Below are positions 50,690 to 59,566 of a stretch of 64,000 nt of DNA, piece after piece. The notes under the pieces are model-generated. The model did no database searches. It worked only from the letters and a program-made list of their open reading frames with translations, and had not been told where the DNA came from. Position 1 is the stretch's first letter, and every line of letters begins with the position of its first letter. Both the position numbers and the translations under genes were made by a program. The stretch is from Paractinoplanes lichenicola (GTDB lineage Bacteria; Actinomycetota; Actinomycetes; Mycobacteriales; Micromonosporaceae). Location: positions 350,066 to 414,065 of the forward strand of contig NZ_JAENHO010000011.1 of the NCBI RefSeq assembly GCF_016785085.1. Reading direction: 5' to 3'.

Positions 50690-51994
50690 ATGACCACACG
50701 ATTTCGACTGCTCGCCGGCGGCGTCGGCGCCGTCATGTTCCTCTCCGCCTGCATGGGCGGCACGACCGACAACGGCAAGGACTCGGCCGCCGGCTACGAC
50801 CCGAGCGCGACGGTCGAGCTGACCTGGTGGACCGGGCAGACCGAGGAGGCCGAGAAGGTCGCCGAGGCCCTCGCCGCCGAATACCACGCCGCCCACCCCA
50901 ACGTCACGATCAAGACGTCGCCCGGCGCCCCGACCACGGACGACCTGCTCACCAAGCTGTCCGCGGGGTTCGCCGGTGGCAGCTACCCCGACATCTCGTA
51001 CGCGTACGGCAACTGGGCCGGCGACCTCGGCGCCAGCGGAAAGACGCAGGACCTGACCTCGTACGTGCAGGAACCGTCGTTCGGATGGACGGAGATGCCC
51101 GAAGCTGCGCGTACGGTCGCCACCGCCGACGGCAGAGTGATCGGTGTACCCGCACTCGTGGACAACCTCGCGCTCATCTACAACAAGGCCATCTTCGACA
51201 AGGCCGGCGTCGACTACCCCACCGACGACTGGACCTGGGAGCAGTTCCGCGAGGCGGCCAAGAAGCTCACCGACCCCGCGACCAAGACGTACGGCACCGC
51301 CTATTCGGTGTCGGGCAGCGAGGACACGACCTGGCACCTGTGGCCGCTGCTCTGGCAGAACGGCGGCAAGATCCTCGACGGCACGAAGCCCGCGTTCAAC
51401 TCCGACGCCGGGGTGACCGCGCTCGAGACGCTGCGGCAGATGGCGGTCGACGACAAGTCCATGTACCTCGATCAGACGGACGAGAAGTACCACCCGTTGT
51501 TCAACAGCGGACGGGTCGCCATGATCCTGACCGGGCCGTGGGCGCTGCTCGAGATCAAAGAGGCCAAGCTCTCGTACGGGGTCACCAACCTGCCGGGCGT
51601 GAACGGCGACCACCAGACCGTCTCCGGCCCCGACCTGTGGGTCTTGTTCGACCATGACGACGCGAACCGGGCCGGCGCCGCCCGCGACTTCGTGAAGTGG
51701 CTGACCAGCGCCCAGACCGACGCGAAGTGGAACCTGAAGGTGGGCAACCTGCCGCTGCGGTCCACCGAGAAGGAGACCCCGGAGTTCGCCGCGTACGTGA
51801 AGGAGTACCCGGGCGGGCAGAAGTTCTTCGACAACCTGGCCAACGCCAAGCAGGCCCGGCCGACCGTGCCTGGCTACGAGGTGCTTTCGCGCAACGTGGG
51901 CGACGCGATCGCGTCCGTGCTGCAGGGCCGCCAGACGGCGAAAGAGGCGCTCGACGCGGCGGCCAAGAAGTCGGCCGACGCTGTGGTGAACTGA
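50690..51994 (+). CDS. Sugar ABC transporter substrate-binding lipoprotein
   Basis: 434 residues from ATG 50690 with GGAGG at 9 nt. Lipobox LSAC near residue 21. Family 1 extracellular binding protein: TVELTWWTGQTEEAEKVAEA, GSYPDISYAYGNWAG, NSGRVAMILTGPWAL and the closing RPTVPGYEVLS. Binds the sugar outside the cell and delivers it to the two permeases downstream. Confidence 0.92.
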   Translation: MTTRFRLLAGGVGAVMFLSACMGGTTDNGKDSAAGYDPSATVELTWWTGQTEEAEKVAEALAAEYHAAHPNVTIKTSPGAPTTDDLLTKLSAGFAGGSYPDISYAYGNWAGDLGASGKTQDLTSYVQEPSFGWTEMPEAARTVATADGRVIGVPALVDNLALIYNKAIFDKAGVDYPTDDWTWEQFREAAKKLTDPATKTYGTAYSVSGSEDTTWHLWPLLWQNGGKILDGTKPAFNSDAGVTALETLRQMAVDDKSMYLDQTDEKYHPLFNSGRVAMILTGPWALLEIKEAKLSYGVTNLPGVNGDHQTVSGPDLWVLFDHDDANRAGAARDFVKWLTSAQTDAKWNLKVGNLPLRSTEKETPEFAAYVKEYPGGQKFFDNLANAKQARPTVPGYEVLSRNVGDAIASVLQGRQTAKEALDAAAKKSADAVVN

Positions 51995-52926
51995 TGGCGA
52001 TCACGTTCGCGGCGTCCTCGCACGCGACCGTCCGGCGGGCCCGGCCGCGCGGCCGGGCCGTCCGCCGCAACCTCACCGGCTGGGCGTTCGCCGGCCCGGC
52101 CACCGCCCTGGTCGTCGGCCTGTCGTTGTTCCCGGCCATCTGGGCGTTCTTCATCTCGCGGGCCCGCTGGAACGGCATCGCCCCGGGCGTCCAGGTCGGC
52201 TGGAGCAATTACCAGCGGCTGGCGAGCGACCCGGACATGCTCGCCGCAGCGCGGCACACGCTGTTGCTGACCGTCCTGTTCGTCCCGTCGTCGATCGTGC
52301 TCGGCATCGTCATCGCGATCGCGCTCAACCAGCGCATCCGGCTGATCGGTTTCTATCGAACATGCATCTTCGTCCCGTACGTGGCGTCCGCCGCGGCCAC
52401 CGGCATCCTGGCCGGGTTCGTCTTCAACCCGCAGTTCGGCGCGGCCAACGACGTGCTGCGCCACCTGGGCATCCCGCAGCAGCAGTTCCTCGAGAGCCCG
52501 ACCCAGGCCCTGTACGTGATCTGCGTGATCGCGCTGTGGGGCGAGGTCGGCTTCACCACCGTGATCTACCTGGCCGCCCTCCAGGACATCCCGAAGGAGC
52601 TGGTCGAGGCCGCGCGCATGGACGGCGCGAGCCGCTGGCGCGTGTTCCGTCACGTCACGATGCCCGAGCTGCGCCCGGTGACCGTCTTCGCCGCGGTCTG
52701 GCAAACGATCACAGCCGTGCAGTTGTTCGACCTCATCTATACAACTACGCGCGGCGGGCCGCTCAACAGCACGCAGACGGTCGTCTACTACATCTACGAG
52801 CTGGCCTTCCAGACGCAGCGACTCGGATATGGGGCCGCGGCCGCGTACCTGCTCTTCGCGGTCACCCTGCTGCTGACCCTCGGCATCATCTGGTACAGCC
52901 GTCGCCGCGGCTCGGAGGTGTTCTGA
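51994..52926 (+). CDS. Sugar ABC transporter permease (MalF type)
   Basis: 310 residues; start ATG overlaps the stop of the binding-protein gene by one base. Six membrane helices and the EAA loop VEAARMDGASRWRVFRHVTMPEL that docks to the ATPase. N-terminal basic tail of about 25 residues. Confidence 0.93.
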   Translation: MAITFAASSHATVRRARPRGRAVRRNLTGWAFAGPATALVVGLSLFPAIWAFFISRARWNGIAPGVQVGWSNYQRLASDPDMLAAARHTLLLTVLFVPSSIVLGIVIAIALNQRIRLIGFYRTCIFVPYVASAAATGILAGFVFNPQFGAANDVLRHLGIPQQQFLESPTQALYVICVIALWGEVGFTTVIYLAALQDIPKELVEAARMDGASRWRVFRHVTMPELRPVTVFAAVWQTITAVQLFDLIYTTTRGGPLNSTQTVVYYIYELAFQTQRLGYGAAAAYLLFAVTLLLTLGIIWYSRRRGSEVF

Positions 52927-53756
52927 TGCAGTCCCCCAAGCGCCGGCTGCCGTTCAGCGCCTGGCACCTGCTGCTCATGCCGCTCGCGCTGCTGTTCGTG
53001 CTCCCGCTCGTGCAGATGGTGCTCACCTCGTTCATGAGCAGCGCCGAGATCAATCAGTTCCCGCCCAAGCTGCTGCCCACCTCGCTGCACATCGAGGGCT
53101 ACCGCGCCCTGCTGACCGAGACGCCGGCACTACGCTGGTTCGCCAACACGGTGCTCGTCTCAACCGTCTCAGTGCTGGCCCACCTGGTGCTCTGCTCGAT
53201 GGCCGGCTACGGCTTCGCCCGGCTCAAGTTCGCCGGCCGGGGTGTCGCGTTCCTGGTCATCATCGCCACCGTGATGATCCCGATCCAGCTGCTGATGATC
53301 CCGACCTACCTGATGTTCGCCCGCATCGGCATCGTCGACACGCTCGCCGCCGCGTTCGTCCCATGGCTGGCCTCGGCGTTCGGCATCTTCCTGATGCGCC
53401 AGTTCTTCCTGGCCCTGCCGGTCGAACTGGAGGAGGCCGCCCGCATCGACGGCTGCGGCACGTGGCGCACGTTCCGCAGCATCGTGCTGCCCCTGGCCCG
53501 CCCCGCCCTGGCCACGCTGGCCGTGTTCACCCTGCTGTCCAGCTGGAACGACCTGCTCTGGCCCCTGGTCGCCATCTCCGACGACAACCGTTTCACGCTG
53601 CAGGTCGGCCTGGCCAACTTCCAGGGCATGCGCCGCACAGAGTGGTCGCAACTGATGGCCGGCAACGTCCTCGCCACCGCGCCCCTGATCGTGGCGTTCC
53701 TGTTCGCGCAGAAACGCTTCATCGCCACCATGACGTTCTCAGGCCTGAAAGGCTGA
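52926..53756 (+). CDS. Sugar ABC transporter permease (MalG type)
   Basis: 276 residues; start overlaps the previous stop by one base. Six helices, EAA loop EEAARIDGCGTWRTFRSIVLPLA. No ATPase gene follows; actinobacterial CUT1 importers commonly share a remote MsiK ATPase, which is the likely energiser here. Confidence 0.93.
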   Translation: MQSPKRRLPFSAWHLLLMPLALLFVLPLVQMVLTSFMSSAEINQFPPKLLPTSLHIEGYRALLTETPALRWFANTVLVSTVSVLAHLVLCSMAGYGFARLKFAGRGVAFLVIIATVMIPIQLLMIPTYLMFARIGIVDTLAAAFVPWLASAFGIFLMRQFFLALPVELEEAARIDGCGTWRTFRSIVLPLARPALATLAVFTLLSSWNDLLWPLVAISDDNRFTLQVGLANFQGMRRTEWSQLMAGNVLATAPLIVAFLFAQKRFIATMTFSGLKG

Positions 53757-53803
53757 CCCCAACCCGCCGCCGCCGACGCCCATCGCCAGCCAACCGCCCC
53801 GCC

Positions 53804-53955
53804 ACCAGCCACCGCTCACCGCCAGCCACCGCTCACCGCCAGCCACCGCTCGCCCCCAGCCACCGCTCACCGCCAGCCACCGCTCGCCCCCAGCCACCGC
53901 TCGCCGCCAGCCACCGCTCGCCCCAGCCACCGCTCGCTCCCACCTACTGCTCGCC
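53804..53955. repeat. 17-bp tandem minisatellite
   Basis: About eight units of GCCAGCCACCGCTCACC with A/G alternation at position 15 and G/C at position 1; the last units lose a base. It occupies most of the 272-bp gap between the permease and the next gene, which holds no other feature apart from a partial TTGTCAGTG at 53983. Confidence 0.93.
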
Positions 53956-54028
53956 GCCTGCCACCGCACCGGCGCTGACGCGTTGTCAGTGGGGCATGCG
54001 CGGTGCCTGGTTGCGCGATGATGCGCGC

Positions 54029-54991
54029 ATGACGCTGCCCACGCGATTCACCGACCTCTTTCGCGTGCACCACCCGATCGCGCTCGCCCCCATGGGTGGC
54101 TCGGCCGGTGGGGCCCTGACCGCGGCCGTCTCGCGGGGCGGTGGGTTCGGCATCCTGGGCGCCGCGTACGGCGACCGCGAGTGGCTGGCCCGTGAGCTGC
54201 CGATCGCCGCGAGCAGCGGCCAGCCGTACGGCGTCGGCTTCCTGACGTGGGCGATCGATGCCGCCGCGGTCCACCACGCCCTTGACCTGGGCGCCACCAC
54301 GATCATGTTCTCGTTCGGCGACCCCGGCCCGTACGTGGAAGTTGTTCGTTCCGCCCAAGCGCGCATCATCGTGCAGGTCACCGATCTCGAGGAGGCCAGG
54401 CGTGCCGCCGATCTGGGCGCCGACGTCATCGTCGCGCAGGGCACCGAGGCCGGCGGTCACGGCGCGCGGCGGGGCCGGTCGACGCTCCCGTTCGTGCCCG
54501 TCGTCGCCGATCTGGTGGCGCCGATCCCGGTGCTGGCAGCGGGCGGGATCGCGGACGGCCGCGGGGTGGCGGCGGCCCTCGCGCTGGGTGCGGACGGCGT
54601 CCTGATCGGCACCCGCTTCCAGGCCACCGCCGAGGCCCTGGTCGAACCGTCCACCATGAGGGCGCTGCTGGCCGGCCGCACCGACGAGACCGAACGCAAT
54701 CGGGTGCTCGACCTCGCGCGCGGGTCCGCATGGCCGTCGCGATGGACCGCTCGCACGCTCGGTCATCCTTACCTGGACCGCTGGCGGGACCGCGAGGCCG
54801 AGCTCGCGGCCGATGCTCAGGCTGTCCGGGGTTATCAGGACGACATCGCCCGCGGCGTCATCCCCGCGATGCCGGTATGGGCGGGCGAGGGCGTCGATCT
54901 GATCACCGATGTGCCGTCGGCCGCCGATCTGGTCGGCGACCTGATCACGCAGGCGGAAGCGGCGTTCGCGCGAGCCGGGCGCCGAACCTGA
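54029..54991 (+). CDS. Nitronate monooxygenase-like FMN enzyme
   Basis: 320 residues from ATG 54029; an upstream ATG at 53996 is in frame. TIM-barrel FMN protein: HHPIALAPMGGSAGGALTAAVSRGGGFG, VIVAQGTEAGGHGARRG with the active-site His, and PVLAAGGIADGRGVAAALALGADGVLIGTRF. Catalyses FMN-dependent oxidation of nitronates in characterised relatives. Confidence 0.9.
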   Translation: MTLPTRFTDLFRVHHPIALAPMGGSAGGALTAAVSRGGGFGILGAAYGDREWLARELPIAASSGQPYGVGFLTWAIDAAAVHHALDLGATTIMFSFGDPGPYVEVVRSAQARIIVQVTDLEEARRAADLGADVIVAQGTEAGGHGARRGRSTLPFVPVVADLVAPIPVLAAGGIADGRGVAAALALGADGVLIGTRFQATAEALVEPSTMRALLAGRTDETERNRVLDLARGSAWPSRWTARTLGHPYLDRWRDREAELAADAQAVRGYQDDIARGVIPAMPVWAGEGVDLITDVPSAADLVGDLITQAEAAFARAGRRT

Positions 54992-54998
54992 GCGATGT

Positions 54999-55004
54999 TA
55001 GCGT
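54999..55004 (+). promoter_or_regulatory. -10 box of leaderless promoter for the dehydrogenase
   Basis: TAGCGT followed by 6 nt and ATG 55011. Confidence 0.4.
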
Positions 55005-55010
55005 CGGAGC

Positions 55011-55985
55011 ATGCTCGTTTCGCGCCTGCACGCCGCCGGAGATGTTCGTTTGCACACCGAGGAGCCTCCGGCGCCGGCCGGGGCTGACGATCGTCTCGTC
55101 GAGGTGACATCCGTCGGGATCTGCGGCTCCGATCTGCACTGGTTCACCGAGGGCGCGATCGGTGACGCCGCAGTGGCTCGGCCGCTGGTGCTCGGGCACG
55201 AGATGGCCGGTGTGATCCGCGGAGGGCCTGACGACGGCGTCCGCGTGGCGATCGATCCGGCCATTCCGTGCGAGCAGTGCGAGCCGTGCCGCGAGGGCGA
55301 CGTCAACCTGTGCCTCAACATCGTCTTCGCCGGGCACGGCAGCTGCGACGGCGGCCTGCGGCAGTTCATGGCGTGGCCGGCCCACCGCCTGCACCGGCTG
55401 CCCGACTCCATCTCCGACGACGAGGGCGCCCTGCTCGAGCCGCTGGGTGTCGCGCTGCACGCGCTCGACCTCGCGCACATGCGGATGGCCTCCACGGTCG
55501 CCGTTGTGGGCTGCGGTCCGATCGGCCTGCTGCTCATCCAGCTGGCTCTGCGGCACGGCGCCACCCGGGTCGTGGCGGCCGAGCCGTTGCCCCACCGGAT
55601 GGCCGCCGCCGAGCGTTTCGGCGCGGAACACGCGGACGAGTCGAAGGCGATCGCCGACGTGGTCTTCGAAGTCTCCGGCTCCGAAGCCGCCGTCGACACG
55701 GCGTTGCGGCTGGCCAAGCCCGGCGCCCGGGTGATCCTGGTCGGCATCCCCGACGGCGATCGCACGTCGTTCAGCGCCGCGCAAGCCCGGCGCAAGGGTC
55801 TCAGCCTGGTGCTGTCGCGCCGGATGGGCGAGGTCTACCCCCGCGCGATCGACCTGACCGCGCGGGGGCTGGTCGACCTGAAACCACTGGCCACCGACGT
55901 CTTCCCCCTCAAAGACATCAACGCCGCCCTGACCGCGGCCGCGGCCCGCACCGGCTTGAAGGTGCTCGTCCACCCACACGACTAA
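55011..55985 (+). CDS. Zinc alcohol/polyol dehydrogenase (sorbitol/idonate type)
   Basis: 324 residues. Catalytic zinc site GICGSDLHWF and GHEMAGVI; structural zinc cysteines CEQCEPCREGDVNLC; Rossmann loop VAVVGCGPIGLLLIQ. Medium-chain dehydrogenase acting on polyols or sugar acids. Two GYTCGTTT motifs at the very start of the gene suggest joint control with the upstream sugar cluster. The last 53 bases are repeated downstream. Confidence 0.9.
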   Translation: MLVSRLHAAGDVRLHTEEPPAPAGADDRLVEVTSVGICGSDLHWFTEGAIGDAAVARPLVLGHEMAGVIRGGPDDGVRVAIDPAIPCEQCEPCREGDVNLCLNIVFAGHGSCDGGLRQFMAWPAHRLHRLPDSISDDEGALLEPLGVALHALDLAHMRMASTVAVVGCGPIGLLLIQLALRHGATRVVAAEPLPHRMAAAERFGAEHADESKAIADVVFEVSGSEAAVDTALRLAKPGARVILVGIPDGDRTSFSAAQARRKGLSLVLSRRMGEVYPRAIDLTARGLVDLKPLATDVFPLKDINAALTAAAARTGLKVLVHPHD

Positions 55986-56145
55986 CCGCGGCCGCGGCGC
56001 CACCAGCCTGAAGGTGCCTATCCACCCACACGACCGACCAACGGCCGCGGCGCCACCAGCCTGAAGGTGCCCATCCACCCACACGACCGACCAACGGCCG
56101 CGGCGCTACCGGCCTGACGGGTGCTCATCCACTCGGACTACTTAT
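55932..56145. repeat. Tandem duplication of the dehydrogenase 3' end
   Basis: The final 53 bp of the dehydrogenase gene (from ACCGCGGCCGCGG through the stop) is followed by three progressively diverged copies starting about 55985, 56040 and 56095. The last copy supplies the final codons and TGA stop of the convergent gene. Confidence 0.88.
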
Positions 56146-56670
56146 CGCCGCCTCGACCTCCGGCCAGGTCGAAGTGTGCTGCACCCACGGCGGCGCCGGT
56201 GTTCGTTGCGGACCGAAGAGGTAGCGGTGCGGGACGATTCCGCGCAGCGCCTCGTGCACATCGAGCTTGTCGTCCACGAAGTGCGTGATGCCCAGCTCCG
56301 CGCAATGGATGGCCTTCTCCGGACGCCGCAAGCAGAAACGCACGTTGTCGCGCGGAATGCCGGTGCGCCCGGCGAAGTCGTGATGGTCGAGCCACAGCCG
56401 CGTGCTGCGCCGCACCCGCTCGCCGCACTTCGAGACCAGCCACACCTCGTCGAACTGGGGCACGAGCCGGGCGAGCGTTGCGAACGCCTCCGGCATGGCC
56501 GGTGTGGCCAGCATGCGTGCGGTGTCCCCGCTGAAGAACTGGGTGTCTCCGCCGCCAGGGCTGCCGCCGCCGATGATCACCCGGCCGATGTCGACGCCCA
56601 GCCGTCGATGTCGCTCGCCCGTGCGTTCCTGCGCGTTCCGTCGTTCTCGGGATGTCATTCGCTCATTCAT
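56125..56670 (-). CDS. HAD-like protein of unknown function
   Basis: 181 residues from ATG 56670. It shows GVDIGRVIIGG (a D-x-G motif I lacking the second Asp), VWLVSKCGERVR (Ser of motif II, then Lys and Cys) and THFVDDKLDVHEALRG (acidic motif IV). This looks like a HAD relative of actinobacterial hypothetical proteins; missing acid/base Asp makes phosphatase activity doubtful. The last residues (SPSG) and the stop come from a repeat unit. Confidence 0.68.
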   Translation of the reverse strand: MNERMTSRERRNAQERTGERHRRLGVDIGRVIIGGGSPGGGDTQFFSGDTARMLATPAMPEAFATLARLVPQFDEVWLVSKCGERVRRSTRLWLDHHDFAGRTGIPRDNVRFCLRRPEKAIHCAELGITHFVDDKLDVHEALRGIVPHRYLFGPQRTPAPPWVQHTSTWPEVEAAISSPSG

Positions 56671-56724
56671 GCGATCAGCCTGAGCCGCGCACCACTAAAG
56701 CAGAACTAGCCTCTGCCCGGTGGC

Positions 56725-56730
56725 TATAGT
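56725..56730 (+). promoter_or_regulatory. -10 box of leaderless LysR promoter
   Basis: TATAGT followed by 8 nt and ATG 56739; one of the best -10 matches in the window. Confidence 0.55.
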
Positions 56731-56738
56731 TTGCGGTT

Positions 56739-57596
56739 ATGAGAGCCTCGGCCGACGCGCTTGCCTCGTTCGCGGTCTTCGCCGATCACCTCAACTTCAC
56801 GCGCGCCGCCGAGGAACTGCGCATCTCGCAGCCCGCCCTGCACGTGAAGGTCCGCAAACTGGCGGAGTCGCTCGGTCGTCCGCTCTACCGCCGCGACGGC
56901 CGCAAACTGGTGCTCACCGCCGACGGCGAGGCGGTCGCCCGATTCGCGCGCGACCACGATGAGCGACTTGCGCATTTCCTGAGCGAGTTCGCCGGCGCCG
57001 CGCAAGCCCGCCCGGTCGTTCTCGCCGCGGGCCAGGGCGCCTACCTGTATCTGCTCGGCGACACCATCCGCACGATGCTGACCGACCAGCCGACCCGGCT
57101 CCGCCTGATCAACTGTGACCACCGCCAGATGCTCGCCGCCGTACGAAGCGGCCGCGCCCACGTCGGCGTGAGCGTCCTCGACGTCCTCCCCGACGACCTC
57201 AGCGTCGCTGAACTGGCCACGTTCCCGCAGGTGCTGATCGTCCCGACCACCCACCGCCTGGCCCGGCGACGCTCGGTGACCCTGCGCGACCTGGCCGGCG
57301 AGAGCCTGGTGGTGCCCCCGGCCCACCGCCCCCAGCGGGTCCTGCTCGAACAGGGCCTGCGATCGGCCTCCGCCGACTGGACAGTGGCGGTCGAGGCGGA
57401 GGGCTGGCCCTTGATCACGCACTTCGTCACGCTCGGCGTCGGCCTGGCCATAGTGAACGGTTGCGTCCCGGTCCCCCGCGGCTTCACCGCCAAGCCGGTC
57501 ACCGACCTTCCCTCGGTGACCTACCACGTCGTTCACCAGCCCGAGGCCGTCAACGACCCCCGGGTAGCGACCCTCCTGAGCCACTTCCCCTGGTAA
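56739..57596 (+). CDS. LysR-family transcriptional regulator
   Basis: 285 residues. Helix-turn-helix FAVFADHLNFTRAAEELRISQPALHVKVRKLAESLG and substrate domain (VVLAAGQGAYLYLLGDTI through GVGLAIVNGC). Divergent from the HAD-like gene, its likely target. Confidence 0.9.
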   Translation: MRASADALASFAVFADHLNFTRAAEELRISQPALHVKVRKLAESLGRPLYRRDGRKLVLTADGEAVARFARDHDERLAHFLSEFAGAAQARPVVLAAGQGAYLYLLGDTIRTMLTDQPTRLRLINCDHRQMLAAVRSGRAHVGVSVLDVLPDDLSVAELATFPQVLIVPTTHRLARRRSVTLRDLAGESLVVPPAHRPQRVLLEQGLRSASADWTVAVEAEGWPLITHFVTLGVGLAIVNGCVPVPRGFTAKPVTDLPSVTYHVVHQPEAVNDPRVATLLSHFPW

Positions 57597-57690
57597 CCCT
57601 TGTCTTGCCCGGGTGCACGGATGGCTGAAGAGGTGGACAAGGGCGAGCCGAAAGTTGAGTCGCGAGCCGCGATGGTTCATTCTGGCGCGC

Positions 57691-59532
57691 ATGCTTAATG
57701 CCCCTTTTGTCCGTTACAAGCGTCAGCGACTGGTTGCCGGCGGCGAATCAGACTGGCGTGATCTTGGACAGGAGGGGCGTCGCCGGAGGCCACTGGCCGG
57801 TGTCGCGGTGGCCAGTGTTGTGGTTCTGACCCTCGTAGCGCCCACCGAGCCCGCTCAGGCCACGCCGCCTGCTCAGGCCACGCCGACGCCCAACGTCGAC
57901 GCCGGGTTCGGAACTAACGGCATCACCACCGTCGCGGGCAAGCCGGTGGACACAATCGTCGACTCTTCCGGCCGCACCCGCCTGCTCACGACCGATGCCA
58001 TGGGAGTCGCACGGCTGACGACGCTCACGCCGAACGGCACCAAAGAGCGTGCGGACGTACTGCCGTTCGCCGGGCTTCTAGCGACCGGCGCGGATGGCTC
58101 AATCACCGTTGTCGCCGCGGCCCAACCCGGCATCCGCGTGCATCGCGTCGGCGGCGCGACGACCACGGCGCTCACCAACCGAACGATCGAGCTTGTCCAG
58201 GCGGTCACCGTCCGCCAGAACGGCACGCTGATCGTGCATGCCGTCGACCAGGGCACGACCCCGGCGACCCATCTCCTGGCCGCGATCAGGCAGGACGGTT
58301 CCCTCGACGCCTCCTGGGCCGCCGCCGGGCTGCTCGAGACGAAGGACGACGTCCGGGCGATCGCGGCGACCGGCAACCAACTGCTGACCGCGACAAAGAC
58401 GAACGTCGTTCGCTACACGGCCGCCGGCACTCCCGAACTGGCTCTGCACACCCTGCCCACGGGATTCGAGCCGTCTTCGATGAGCGCGACGTACATCAGC
58501 GGCCGCTCGGCGAACAGGATGGCCGTAGTCAAAATCCTTCCGACCGGTGCGCGCGACACGTCGTTCGGCGCCGACGGGCTGGCGCTCGGAGCCGCTCACG
58601 ACTGCTCGCCCACTGCTCGCAGCGCATTCACCACGAGCACCGGCGCGGCCGCGGTCGGACACAACGGCGACTGCGGGGCGAGCCGGGTCTACGTCCAGCG
58701 CTTCACCGCGAACGGCAAGGACGACGGCGAACTGATCGTGGACCAGGTGGGCACCCAACGAGCCCGCGGCAACAGCGGTGGCGGGGCACAGGCCGGCGGC
58801 CGCACGATCGTCACGTTCGAATCCTCTGACGGCACGACCAGCGCCGTACGGCTGTTTCACACCACCGTCGTCCCCGTGTTCACCCCGCTCGCGCCGGCCC
58901 CCGTGCTGATGCCCACCCAGGTGGGGCCGAACAAGGAAGTGAACGTCACCGTCCGGGGCACGAACGCGTCGGCCGTAGCGCTGGACGTCGCCGTGGCCCG
59001 CGGCCGAGCCTCGGGCGGCGTTCTGGCCTACCCGAAGGGCACCAAGCCGCCCGCCCTGGCCACGAACCTGCACAACGCCGGACAGACCGCCACTCAGCGC
59101 ATCGTCGTGCCGCTGAACAACACCGGTCAGATCACCTTGCGCAACGCGTCGAGCGGTTCTGCTCATCTGGCCGCGAACCTGGTCGGCTGGTACCGCGCGA
59201 ACGCCTACTTCCCGGTCACCCCCACACGCGTACTGAATGCCCGGGGTTTGAAGGGGCGCAATGCGATCGCCTTCGCCGTGGCGGGACGCGCGGGTGTGCC
59301 CACCACGGCCAAGACCGTGCTGGTCAACCTGTCGGTCAACGGGGTGACCAGCGCGGGAAGCCTCAAGCTGGACCCGGCGAGCACGGCGATCCTCGCATCG
59401 CACGGGCCGAATCAGCCCGGCAACGCGACCGCTCGCGTGACCCTGGGCACACGCGGCCGGATGACGATCGTTAACAACGCGCCCACCTCGGCGAATGTCA
59501 TGGTGGACGTCATCGGCTACCTGAAATCCTGA
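57691..59532 (+). CDS. Large secreted protein with propeller-like and adhesin-like repeats
   Basis: 613 residues from ATG 57691; GTG 57613 would add 26 residues, and neither has a clear ribosome site. A basic stretch precedes a signal segment (LAGVAVASVVVLTLVAPTEPAQA). Residues 70-400 have propeller-like units (NGTLIVHAVDQG, GSLDASWAAAG, GARDTSFGADG). Residues 410-613 hold two copies of an actinobacterial surface domain that ends HLAANLVGWY and VMVDVIGYL. No enzyme motif. The 5' region is less GC-rich than its surroundings. Confidence 0.78.
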   Translation: MLNAPFVRYKRQRLVAGGESDWRDLGQEGRRRRPLAGVAVASVVVLTLVAPTEPAQATPPAQATPTPNVDAGFGTNGITTVAGKPVDTIVDSSGRTRLLTTDAMGVARLTTLTPNGTKERADVLPFAGLLATGADGSITVVAAAQPGIRVHRVGGATTTALTNRTIELVQAVTVRQNGTLIVHAVDQGTTPATHLLAAIRQDGSLDASWAAAGLLETKDDVRAIAATGNQLLTATKTNVVRYTAAGTPELALHTLPTGFEPSSMSATYISGRSANRMAVVKILPTGARDTSFGADGLALGAAHDCSPTARSAFTTSTGAAAVGHNGDCGASRVYVQRFTANGKDDGELIVDQVGTQRARGNSGGGAQAGGRTIVTFESSDGTTSAVRLFHTTVVPVFTPLAPAPVLMPTQVGPNKEVNVTVRGTNASAVALDVAVARGRASGGVLAYPKGTKPPALATNLHNAGQTATQRIVVPLNNTGQITLRNASSGSAHLAANLVGWYRANAYFPVTPTRVLNARGLKGRNAIAFAVAGRAGVPTTAKTVLVNLSVNGVTSAGSLKLDPASTAILASHGPNQPGNATARVTLGTRGRMTIVNNAPTSANVMVDVIGYLKS

Positions 59533-59554
59533 TGGCTGCGGCGCGCGCCGTCCC

Positions 59555-59560
59555 TACACT
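59555..59560 (+). promoter_or_regulatory. -10 box of leaderless LacI promoter
   Basis: TACACT followed by 6 nt and ATG 59567. Confidence 0.45.
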
Positions 59561-59566
59561 TGCCGG

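Noticed and set aside
53983..53999. TTGTCAGTG upstream of the nitronate monooxygenase gene as a third damage promoter
   Set aside because: The 5' half is perfect, but the hexamer after 8 nt is GCGGTG, not TANNNT, and the site lies just after a minisatellite.
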